A program made the position numbers and the translations under genes. Of a stretch of 7,633 nucleotides of DNA, positions 1 to 6,400 are shown in pieces. This DNA is from an uncultured Bacteroidales bacterium (GTDB taxonomy: Bacteria; Bacteroidota; Bacteroidia; Bacteroidales; Muribaculaceae), in NCBI GenBank assembly GCA_947177325.1, contig CAMWUH010000091.1:1-7633 (forward strand), in the 5' to 3' direction. The notes beneath the pieces were generated by a model. It did no database searches, was not told where the DNA came from, and saw nothing but the letters and a program-made list of their open reading frames with translations. Position 1 is the stretch's first letter; every line of letters begins with the position of its first letter.

Positions 1-34
1 AATTGTGTACTGTGGCAAAAAGTTACCTTACCAC

Positions 35-127
35 CGCATCTCACCGGCGCTTTTTACCTTGTTCTTCAGTCACGTAGCTACGGCTACGCTCCTTCATCAC
101 AAGACAAAAATCTCTCGGCGATATGCG
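35..127. repeat. Long imperfect palindrome with a central CGTAGC hairpin
   Basis: The arms at 35-62 and 99-127 are inverted copies of each other. Aligned by eye, about 22 of 29 positions match, with conserved blocks CGCAT, CCG, TTTTT and CTTGT. The centre (73-88) is a perfect 6-bp stem, CGTAGC/GCTACG, around a TACG loop, and its midpoint coincides with the midpoint of the arms. The whole could fold as one cruciform or RNA hairpin of about 93 nt. No gene is seen in 1-243. The element could be an intergenic palindromic repeat, a small non-autonomous mobile element, or the 3' end of a gene or RNA lying to the left. Neither arm is flanked by an obvious target duplication or a clean T-tract, so a simple terminator is unlikely. 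Confidence 0.6.
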
Positions 128-220
128 CCCTCAGTATTAACAAATAGTGGGGAACCGGGTCTTTGATATAGATTTTGTATAGAAACATTTCTTAAAAGCC
201 CAATTTTTGCAATCATTTTA

Positions 221-251
221 GTTGGTTTTCTAAAAAAATACTCTATCTTTG
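221..251 (+). promoter_or_regulatory. Bacteroidota-type promoter of the 285-1062 gene pair
   Basis: The -7 element TATCTTTG (244-251) matches the TAnnTTTG consensus exactly. A weaker -33 element, GTTG (221-224), lies 19 nt upstream. Transcription would start near 257, giving a leader of about 28 nt before the ATG at 285. The TTG that could serve as an upstream start codon (249-251) is part of this -7 box, so translation cannot begin there from this promoter. Confidence 0.75.
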
Positions 252-284
252 CAAAACAACAATCCTCTAAAACCAATTACTAAT

Positions 285-725
285 ATGGACAAACTCAAAC
301 AAATCGTAGGCGACATCCCTCCCTTCTATGCCTTTCTTATCAACTGCGGTTTCGCATTCCTCGTAATGCTCACCATGCTTGTTATGCCTGCCTTTAAAGC
401 TTCATTTTGGGGCTATTCCGTAGGCATTTCAGGCTTTAGGCTCTTTGATGCAAGCGCATTTTGGGGCTTGGTTTACACATTGATGTTCCTCTTCGCATGT
501 GTGCCCGCAGCCCTCTCGTTTATCAAACGCACCATCCCCGAAATTCTCGTTATCATCTTCGCCGGTGTTTATTTCACCTTCATGCTCCTTATCGCAGCCG
601 CTGAAAAAGGAGTTAGTGTAGGCGCAGGTTTCTATGTTAACATATTCCTCTTCCTCCCCGCTTGGATTATCTTTGCTTACCTCCGCAAAGGCAAACCCGT
701 AAGCATCAACGCTAAAGACAAATAA
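285..725 (+). CDS. Four-helix inner-membrane protein of unknown function
   Basis: This encodes 146 residues from the ATG at 285. The frame is open upstream to a TTG at 249, but that codon lies inside the promoter -7 box, so the ATG is preferred. Four hydrophobic segments stand out, at about residues 14-34, 58-79, 84-106 and 113-132, leaving a short charged N-terminus and a basic tail (RKGKP near 134-138). The last helix carries the sequence VGAGFYVNIF, a Gly-rich pattern common in small bacterial membrane proteins. No catalytic or ligand-binding motif is recognisable, and I cannot assign a family. The gene stands 40 nt before a lipoprotein gene with no promoter between them, so the two are probably one transcription unit. 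Both products would act at the cell envelope, but no joint function can be stated. Confidence 0.85.
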   Translation: MDKLKQIVGDIPPFYAFLINCGFAFLVMLTMLVMPAFKASFWGYSVGISGFRLFDASAFWGLVYTLMFLFACVPAALSFIKRTIPEILVIIFAGVYFTFMLLIAAAEKGVSVGAGFYVNIFLFLPAWIIFAYLRKGKPVSINAKDK

Positions 726-765
726 TAACACTATTTCATATAATTAAATCAACAAACCAATCACA

Positions 766-1062
766 ATGAAAAAATTCTTTTTCGCAGCAGCATTCGCTCT
801 CGCGCTCTGCACCGTATCTTGCTCAAGCAATTCACCCGAAGCTCAAGCTGAAAAAATGATCAAAGAAGCTACCGAGCAAATGAAAAAAGCTAACTCTTTG
901 GAAGAAGTTCAACAAATTGGCGAAGATTTCGCTAAAAAAGCAGAAGAACTTGACGAAAAATATCCCGATGCAAAATTGGAAGATAGCAAAGAACTCCAGG
1001 AAGCTGTTAAAGAGTTCCAACAAGCTGCAATGGAAACCGCAATCCGTCTTTCTGCTAAATAA
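766..1062 (+). CDS. Small helical lipoprotein, function unknown
   Basis: This encodes 98 residues. The N-terminus is a lipoprotein signal peptide: MKK, a hydrophobic stretch (4-15), then TVSC with the probable lipidated cysteine at residue 19. Thr at the -3 position is less usual than Leu; Cys15 is a poorer candidate because Leu precedes it. The mature part is only 80 residues, rich in Glu, Lys, Ala and Gln, and predicted helical from about 24 to the end, with amphipathic stretches resembling a short coiled coil. No domain is recognised. After the cysteine come Ser-Ser-Asn-Ser, with no acidic cluster resembling the surface-export signal known in some Bacteroidota lipoproteins; this hints at periplasm-facing retention, as inference only. 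The gene follows the membrane protein by 40 nt and ends just before a strong terminator, so it is probably last in a two-gene operon. Confidence 0.9.
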   Translation: MKKFFFAAAFALALCTVSCSSNSPEAQAEKMIKEATEQMKKANSLEEVQQIGEDFAKKAEELDEKYPDAKLEDSKELQEAVKEFQQAAMETAIRLSAK

Positions 1063-1107
1063 TCTGCTAACGGATAAAACCGCATAGGTTAATACCCTAC
1101 CACTCAA

Positions 1108-1150
1108 AAGGCCGATTTTCCATCTCAGGGCAAATCGGCCTTCTCTTTTT
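1108..1150 (+). terminator. Rho-independent terminator of the two-gene operon
   Basis: An uninterrupted 11-bp stem, AAGGCCGATTT (1108-1118) with AAATCGGCCTT (1132-1142), encloses a 13-nt loop and is followed by CTCTTTTT. It lies 45 nt after the lipoprotein stop codon. The A-run before the left arm is short, so it works mainly on the plus strand. Confidence 0.9.
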
Positions 1151-1182
1151 AGTCCCTTTCAGATATGAAAAAGCAGGAAACT

Positions 1183-1253
1183 CCCCGATAAGCCTATTAG
1201 TCCTTTGGGTCTACTAAACTTATTTGCCTTATCGGCCTTCTTCGGCCTATGGG
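1183..1253. repeat. Degenerate tandem array, period about 9 nt
   Basis: About eight units of 8-10 nt follow one another without spacers: CCCCGATAA, GCCTATTAG, TCCTTTGGG, TCTACTAAA, CTTATTTGC, CTTATCGG, CCTTCTTCGG, CCTATGGG. The shared pattern is roughly nCCTATTnG. Partly inverted units also allow an 8-bp pairing, CCGATAAG (1185-1192) with CTTATCGG (1228-1235), around a smaller TTAGT/ACTAA stem (1197-1201 with 1213-1217). The array lies between an operon terminator and a tRNA promoter. No coding frame of useful length crosses it, and nothing else is visible in 1254-1331 except AT-rich sequence. Confidence 0.6.
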
Positions 1254-1331
1254 ATCATTTTTTACACATCCCTATTAATCAATTAATTACAATTTCCGAG
1301 GAAATTTTTTACAAAAAAAGTTGCCCTAAAA

Positions 1332-1363
1332 TTTGGAAGTATAGAATTTTGTCCTTAACTTTG
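1332..1363 (+). promoter_or_regulatory. Promoter of the tRNA-Pro gene
   Basis: A consensus Bacteroidota promoter: TTTG (1332-1335), a 20-nt spacer, then TAACTTTG (1356-1363). The expected transcription start near 1370 leaves about 14 nt of 5' leader before the mature tRNA. Confidence 0.9.
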
Positions 1364-1383
1364 CACCGCTTTTGAAGCCCAAT

Positions 1384-1457
1384 CGGGGTGTAGCTCAGTT
1401 GGTTAGAGTACGCGTCTGGGGGGCGTGAGGTCGCTAGTTCGAGTCTAGTCACCCCGA
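1384..1457 (+). tRNA. tRNA-Pro, anticodon GGG
   Basis: A 74-nt cloverleaf fits throughout. The acceptor stem is CGGGGTG (1384-1390) with CACCCCG (1450-1456). The D arm is GCTC/GAGT. The anticodon stem is CGCGT (1411-1415) with GCGTG (1423-1427), with two G-U pairs. The loop CTGGGGG places GGG at 1418-1420, with G at position 37. The T arm is GCTAG/CTAGT around TTCGAGT, and the discriminator base is A1457. The C1-G72 end pair is typical of bacterial proline tRNAs. The genomic bases after the discriminator are CTA, so the CCA end must be added after transcription. This tRNA reads the codons CCC and CCU. It stands alone between its own promoter and terminator. Confidence 0.97.
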
Positions 1458-1476
1458 CTAAAATTCTTCAAAAGTT

Positions 1477-1508
1477 AAGCGCTTGCATCCCCCGCAAGCG
1501 CTTTTTTT
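1477..1508 (+). terminator. Terminator of the tRNA-Pro gene, possibly bidirectional
   Basis: A perfect 10-bp stem, AAGCGCTTGC (1477-1486) with GCAAGCGCTT (1494-1503), encloses a 7-nt loop and runs into seven T residues (1502-1508). On the minus strand the same hairpin is followed by AACTTTTG, a weaker U-rich tail, so it may also stop transcripts of the convergent MFS gene, whose stop codon lies 43 nt away. Confidence 0.95.
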
Positions 1509-1550
1509 GTTACCTACTCCTACACAAAATTTTCTTGCGTGTACGGCGCA

Positions 1551-2738
1551 TCACTCCAACCGACGGCGCTCAAAGAATTGGCGCGTAGCTACGAAAAACA
1601 GTATAGAGCCGGTAATCTGCAATCCGGCAACAACAGCAAAGGCAGCCCCAAAACCAAGAAACTGCGCTATGTAGCCGCCTAATATGATTCCTAACCCCAT
1701 GCCGAGGTCCCACGATATCAAAATCGAGGAATTGGCCGTGCCCCGCTGGTCATGGCGCGCAACGGAGATAAACATATTGAGCATTGCCGGATACATTTGT
1801 CCATTACCAAGGCCTATGAGAAGCGCCGAGGCAAAGAAGCTCCATTCTCCCGGCATAATAGCAAAGAGCAGATAGCCTATCGACGACAACACTACACCGC
1901 GCGCTGCGTTGACAGTCATGCGCCCTTGGCGCAGCGAACGCGACCCAAATAATCGGGCAGCCACCAAGCCGCCTGAGAGGAGCATGAAAAACAAACCGGT
2001 ACCGTCGGTCATACCGAGGCGCTCCTTGCCGTAGAGAGCCACATAATTGCTCATCACTCCCCAACATACGGCAAAAAAGCAGATATTCACCGCAAGCAAC
2101 CAGGCTCTGCCGAGAAAAAAATGATCAAAACTTAATTTCGGCTTTCCTACACGTGGTTTGCGCCGAGGCAACTTCACCGTCAACGACGTAATATAGCCAA
2201 TAAAAGCCAAAGCCGTTGAAATCCAGAAAAGCAGAGCAAAATTATCAGTCAGATTATACAGATAAATCCCGGCCGACGGAGCAATGGCCATAGCCAGATT
2301 ATTGCTGAGTCCGTAAAACCCCATCCCCTCGTTGCGGCGTGAGGAGGGAAGCACGTCGATAGCCGCCGTCGAGTTGGCCACCGTCGTAGCGCCGTAAGGC
2401 AGACCATGAACGGTGCGGATAATCGTGAACATCAACAGCGATCCCGCGCCTACATAGCCTGTAAACACAATGAAAAAGCAGAAGAAGCATATAGTCAGAA
2501 CGCGTCGGCGGTCAAAGGTATCAACTATAAATCCGCTGAAAGGCCTGACTAAAAGGGTGGCAATGACATAGCCCGAAAGCACAACGCCAATAGTATGTTT
2601 ATCTGCGGCAAACTCGGCGTCAAGATAGAGAGGCAACAGAGGGGTGAGCAAATAAAATGCAAAAAACAGCAGGAAATTGCATGTCATCACCTTCAGATAT
2701 TGCGCATTCCATAACCGCTCCTTAACGGGTGATTTCAT
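1551..2738 (-). CDS. MFS transporter, 12 transmembrane helices
   Basis: This is a full-length major facilitator superfamily permease of 395 residues, an inner-membrane secondary transporter. Two six-helix halves are joined by a basic cytoplasmic loop (about 188-208, with RRKPRVGKPK). Motif A lies between helices 2 and 3 (GFIVDTFDRRR, 69-79). The helix-4 arginine of motif B is R108, in IIRTVHG. Helix 5 carries a motif-C-like GLSNNLAMAIAPSAG (143-157), a feature associated with proton-driven efflux members. An export role, for a drug or small metabolite, is therefore the best guess, but the substrate cannot be told. No consensus -33/-7 promoter is visible between the upstream gene and this start. 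Only 89 nt separate them, and a terminator hairpin lies within that gap, so expression may depend on readthrough or on a divergent promoter type. The ATG at 2738 begins MKSPVKERLW, a normal cytoplasmic N-terminus. Confidence 0.93.
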   Translation of the reverse strand: MKSPVKERLWNAQYLKVMTCNFLLFFAFYLLTPLLPLYLDAEFAADKHTIGVVLSGYVIATLLVRPFSGFIVDTFDRRRVLTICFFCFFIVFTGYVGAGSLLMFTIIRTVHGLPYGATTVANSTAAIDVLPSSRRNEGMGFYGLSNNLAMAIAPSAGIYLYNLTDNFALLFWISTALAFIGYITSLTVKLPRRKPRVGKPKLSFDHFFLGRAWLLAVNICFFAVCWGVMSNYVALYGKERLGMTDGTGLFFMLLSGGLVAARLFGSRSLRQGRMTVNAARGVVLSSIGYLLFAIMPGEWSFFASALLIGLGNGQMYPAMLNMFISVARHDQRGTANSSILISWDLGMGLGIILGGYIAQFLGFGAAFAVVAGLQITGSILFFVATRQFFERRRLE

Positions 2739-2746
2739 TTTGTGAG

Positions 2747-2797
2747 GTTCTAAACAAAATCAGAGAGCCGCCTGTCGGTTATGACTAAGGCAGCTCT
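2747..2797 (-). terminator. Terminator after the DUF4190-like gene, within the possible MFS leader
   Basis: On the minus strand, AGAGCTGCC (2797-2789) pairs with GGCGGCTCT (2772-2764) over 9 bp with one U-G pair, and CTGATTTTGTTTT follows. On the plus strand the U-G pair becomes an A-C mismatch and no T-run follows, which fixes the orientation. It begins 31 nt after the stop codon at 2828 and ends only a few nucleotides before the MFS start at 2738. Confidence 0.75.
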
Positions 2798-2827
2798 TTA
2801 ATATATTGGATAATTACCGACAGATAG

Positions 2828-3118
2828 TTACATATCGGCAATGATAACTAACACTACGAAGACAAACAAAATCCAATAGACAGCTGACAGCACCAGACCT
2901 GCAATAGCCAACCCACGAGGAGCACGACAAACTCCGATAATTGAAAAGACAAGACCAAGAATTCCCGTTATAGCACTGACGAAATTCAATACCGGAATCC
3001 AGCAGAAAATAACGCTCAGAAGTGAGAGCACAAAGCCGGCCGTACCCATGCCGTTACCTTTCTTCTGGTTCACTACAACCTGTACCTGAGGCTGTTGCTC
3101 TTGATTAAGTTCGCTCAT
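2828..3118 (-). CDS. Small DUF4190-like membrane protein
   Basis: This encodes 96 residues. A hydrophilic, Gln-rich cytoplasmic tail (1-24) ends in NQKKGNGMG. It is followed by a hydrophobic region (about 25-63) that could form one or two helices, then another helix (about 69-93). The two hydrophobic blocks begin alike (GTAGFVLSLLSVI and GLAIAGLVLSAVYW) and are joined by CRAPRG. This internal repeat, with its Gly-Leu-Ala-Ile-Ala-Gly signature, is the mark of DUF4190-type proteins, whose function is not known to me. The assignment is from memory of the family pattern. The gene has its own promoter (3188-3219) with a leader of about 63 nt, and a terminator follows it, so it may be monocistronic. 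No link to the MFS transporter is evident beyond shared orientation. Confidence 0.88.
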   Translation of the reverse strand: MSELNQEQQPQVQVVVNQKKGNGMGTAGFVLSLLSVIFCWIPVLNFVSAITGILGLVFSIIGVCRAPRGLAIAGLVLSAVYWILFVFVVLVIIADM

Positions 3119-3187
3119 AGTTAGGATAAATTAATTGGTTGATGAATAAACTGAAATTCAAACTATTGATTACTGCAATAATTTGGG

Positions 3188-3219
3188 CAAAGATAATGAA
3201 TTAGCAATCAAAAAGCAAA
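3188..3219 (-). promoter_or_regulatory. Promoter of the DUF4190-like gene
   Basis: Read on the minus strand: TTTG (3219-3216), a 20-nt spacer, then TATCTTTG (3195-3188). This is a full match to the Bacteroidota consensus. Transcription would begin near 3182, about 63 nt before the ATG at 3118. Confidence 0.88.
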
Positions 3220-3297
3220 ACAATCTTAAAAAATCAACTCCTAATTAATAATAATCAAAGAAAATAACGGCAATTAATGCAATAGTTTGCACCAAAT

Positions 3298-3330
3298 AAT
3301 GGAATAATTCCGGCAAATTTATTATCTTTG
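3298..3330 (+). promoter_or_regulatory. Promoter of secA
   Basis: The -7 box TATCTTTG (3323-3330) is perfect. The -33 region is poor: AATG at 3298-3301 gives a 21-nt spacer. An 11-bp palindrome, GGAATAATTCC (3301-3311), overlaps the -33 region and the start of the spacer and could bind a regulator. The inferred start near 3337 gives a leader of about 135 nt, longer than those of the other genes here. Confidence 0.7.
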
Positions 3331-3344
3331 TAAATTGAAATAGA

Positions 3345-3458
3345 GTGTCGACGCACCCCAAAGCGTTCTTGTCAGCGTCAGTCGGAGCGTCAAACCCTAT
3401 ATTTCAGCTTGTTAGCCCGCAAAGGCTCTTATTTCCGATAATCAAAACCATTACATAG
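3345..3458 (+). CDS. Possible 37-codon upstream frame in the secA leader
   Basis: A GTG at 3345, about 8 nt after the inferred transcription start, opens a frame of 37 codons that ends with TAG at 3456-3458, 14 nt before the secA ATG. The peptide would start MSTHPKAFLSASVGAS and end LLFPIIKTIT, with modest hydrophobic stretches. Known secA leaders in gammaproteobacteria encode secretion-monitoring arrest peptides (SecM), so position alone makes this worth recording. Against it: an open run of this length is expected by chance fairly often, the start is not ATG, no clear signal peptide is present, and no SecM-like arrest motif (WIxxxxGIRAGP) is seen. Treat as tentative. Confidence 0.2.
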   Translation: MSTHPKAFLSASVGASNPIFQLVSPQRLLFPIIKTIT

Positions 3459-3472
3459 ATTTTTACACGACA

Positions 3473-6400
3473 ATGTCATTACTCTCGCTTCTCAGCAAAA
3501 TGTTTGGAAACAAGTCGCAACGCGACTTGAAAGAAATCAGCCCCATCGTGGCTAAAATCAACGAGATGGGCCCGCAAATGCAAGCGCTTTCGCTTGATGA
3601 GCTCCGCGCCAATATCGATAAAGTGCGCGCAGAAATCGCTTCGGCAATCGCTGTCGACCAGGAAGCAATCAACGACCTCAAGGTAAAGGTGGAAGAATTG
3701 CCCTTTGAAGAGCGCCAGCCACTGTGGGATGAAATCGACAAACATGAGAAAAACATTCTCGACATACTCGAAACCCAGCTCAACGAGCATCTGCCCGTGG
3801 TGTTTGCTACCATGCGTGAAACCGCTGCCCGATTCGCTAACAATGAATCAATCGTTGTAACCGCCACTGACCTCGACCGCGAGCTCGCTGCCCAAGGGCG
3901 CGACTTCGTCAGCATCGACGGCGACAAAGCCATTTGGCGCAACCACTGGATGGCCGGCGGTAATGAAATCACCTGGGATATGGTCCACTACGATGTGCAG
4001 CTCATAGGCGGCATCGTGCTCCATCAAGGCAAAATTGCCGAAATGGCAACCGGTGAAGGTAAAACCCTCGTGGCCACCCTGCCGGTGTTCCTCCGCTCTT
4101 TGGCCAAGCGTGGAGTCCACGTCGTGACTGTCAACGACTACCTCTCCAAGCGCGACTCCGAATGGATGGGCCCGCTCTATATGTTCCACGGCTCTACAGT
4201 AGATTGCATCGACAAGCACCGCCCCAACACTCCCGAGCGTCGCGCTGCCTACAACTGCGATATCACTTTCGGCACCAACAACGAATTTGGCTTCGACTAT
4301 CTCCGCGACAACATGGCCATGTCGCCGGGCGACATGGTGCAGCGCAAGCACTACTACGCAATCGTCGATGAGGTCGACTCAGTGCTTATCGACGACGCCC
4401 GCACCCCTTTGATTATCTCCGGACCTGTGCCTCGCGGCGACGACCAGATGTTTAACGACTACAAGCCCAACGTTGAAAAGGTGTTTAACGCCCAGCGTCG
4501 CCTCGTCACTCAATTACTCTCTGAAGCAAAAACCAAACTCGCAAGCGACGACAAAGAGGTGCAGAAAGATGGCGCTCTTGCCCTCTTCCGTGCCTACAAA
4601 GGCTTGCCCAAGAACGGCGCTCTCATCAAATTCCTCTCGCAGGAGGGCATCAAAAACATTTTGCTCAAAACCGAGGCTTACTATCTGCAGGACAACGCCC
4701 GCGAAATGCCTAAGGCTACCGATGTGCTCTATTTCGTTATCGACGAGAAAAACCGTTCGATTGACCTCACTGATAAAGGTATCGATGAGCTTACCGGTCA
4801 CAGCCAGGACCCGAAATTCTTCGTCCTCCCCGACATCGCCGCCGAGCTCAGCGAATTGGAGCACATCAGCGACCTTGCCGAGCGTCAGGAAAAGAAAGAT
4901 GAGGCGATGCAAAACTACGCCGTCAAATCAGAGCGCGTCCACACCGTCAACCAGCTTCTCAAGGCCTACGCCCTCTTCGACAAAGATATCGAATATGTTA
5001 TCGACGAAGGGAAAATCAAAATCGTGGATGAGCAAACCGGCCGTATCATGGAGGGTCGACGCTACAGCGATGGCCTCCATCAGGCTATCGAAGCTAAAGA
5101 GGGGGTGAAAGTTGAAGCGGCAACCCAAACATTCGCCACCATCACGCTCCAAAACTACTTCCGCATGTATCACAAGCTGGCCGGTATGACCGGTACAGCC
5201 GAAACCGAAGCAGGCGAGCTCTGGGACATCTACAAACTCGATGTTGTAACCATCCCAACAAACCGCCCCGTGGCTCGCATCGATATGGAAGACCGTGTCT
5301 ACAAAACCCGACGCGAAAAATACAACGCCGTTATCGACGAAATCGTGCGATTGAAAGAGGAAGGGCGCCCTGTGCTCGTGGGTACGACCTCGGTTGAAAT
5401 CTCCGAACAGCTCAAACGCATGCTCGATATGCGCCATATCAAGGCCCAGGTGCTCAACGCCAAGCTCCACCAGCAGGAAGCTCAGGTTGTAGCGCTCGCC
5501 GGTCAGCCCGGAACTGTTACTATTGCCACCAACATGGCCGGCCGTGGCACCGACATCAAGCTTCCCAAAGAGGTTAAAGACGCCGGAGGCTTGGCAATCA
5601 TCGGCACCGAGCGCCATGAGTCGCGCCGCGTCGACCGTCAGCTCCGCGGACGTTCAGGTCGTCAAGGCGACCCGGGTTCATCAGTCTTCTACGTATCGTT
5701 TGAAGACCAGTTGATGCGCCTCTTCGCCACTGACTCCGTTATGAAAATGCTCGACCGCCTCGGACTGAAAGAGGGTGAACGCATTGAATCCGGTATGGTG
5801 ACCCGCGCCATTGAGAAAGCTCAAAAGCGTGTTGAAGAAAACAACTACGGCATTCGCAAGCGCCTGCTTGAATATGACGACGTCATGAACAAGCAGCGCA
5901 CCTACATTTACTCTCGCCGTCAACATGCCCTCCTTGGCGAGCGCATCGGCATTGACATCGCCAACATGCTCTACGACACCATCGAAAACATAGTCAACGA
6001 GTATGGCCAGGCTGAAATGTACGACGACCTCCGTATGGAGCTTATGCGTGTGCTTACAATCGAGCCCTCATTCTCTGAGGAAGAATATCGCGGCATGGAT
6101 CCCCAAGTTATGGTGCAGTCACTCTTCGACACCGCCAACGAAGCTATGCAGCGCAAGAGCGACCGCATTGTCGAAGTGGCTATGCCCGTTATTAAAGATT
6201 GGGTTGAAAACCGCAATGCTACCGGTAAAATCATCGTGCCCCTTACCGACGGCAAACGCATCTTCAACCTCAAGGTCGACATTCAGGAAGCATACGCTAC
6301 CAAATGCAAAAGCCTCGTAAAAGAGTGGCAAAAAGCTATTCTGCTCGTCACCATCGACGAACTTTGGAAAGAACACCTGCGCGAGCTTGACGACTTGCGC

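Larger units (their letters stand above)
3119..3472. other. Divergent control region between the DUF4190-like gene and secA
   Basis: This 354-nt gap holds two oppositely oriented promoters and two leaders. The segment 3160-3340 is very AT-rich and contains a minus-strand promoter (3188-3219) and a plus-strand -7 box (3323-3330) about 105 nt apart. The segment 3345-3470 is the secA leader, of more balanced composition, with an open frame described separately. Small inverted pairs occur in the leader, including GACGC (3350-3354) with GCGTC (3375-3379 or 3387-3391), and AGCC/GGCT around 3413-3426, none strong enough to call a riboswitch. No ATG lies between the secA promoter and the secA start codon. 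Confidence 0.7.

Noticed and set aside
43..100. Minus-strand 18-codon frame (MKERSRSYVTEEQGKKRR) across the 5' palindrome
   Set aside because: It is very short, is built from the palindrome itself, and has no promoter or supporting context.
1165..1191. Eight-codon frame starting ATGAAAAAGCAG after the operon terminator
   Set aside because: Too short to support, and no promoter box lies between the terminator and the ATG.
1183..1253. CRISPR array
   Set aside because: Units are 8-10 nt, contiguous and degenerate, with no spacers and no cas genes nearby.
1584..1593. The 10-bp palindrome CGTAGCTACG also found in the hairpin at 73-82
   Set aside because: This copy lies inside the MFS coding sequence and encodes ordinary residues near the C-terminus; the flanking arms of the 5' palindrome are absent, so the match is probably chance.
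1551..2738. MFS gene as a recently acquired resistance gene
   Set aside because: Composition resembles its surroundings and no mobile-element sequence, inverted repeats or integrase is nearby; the adjacent tRNA shows no duplicated 3' end that would mark an attachment site.
3848..5617. Long open frames on the minus strand inside secA
   Set aside because: They are antisense shadows produced by secA codon bias; the plus strand encodes an intact SecA with all motifs.
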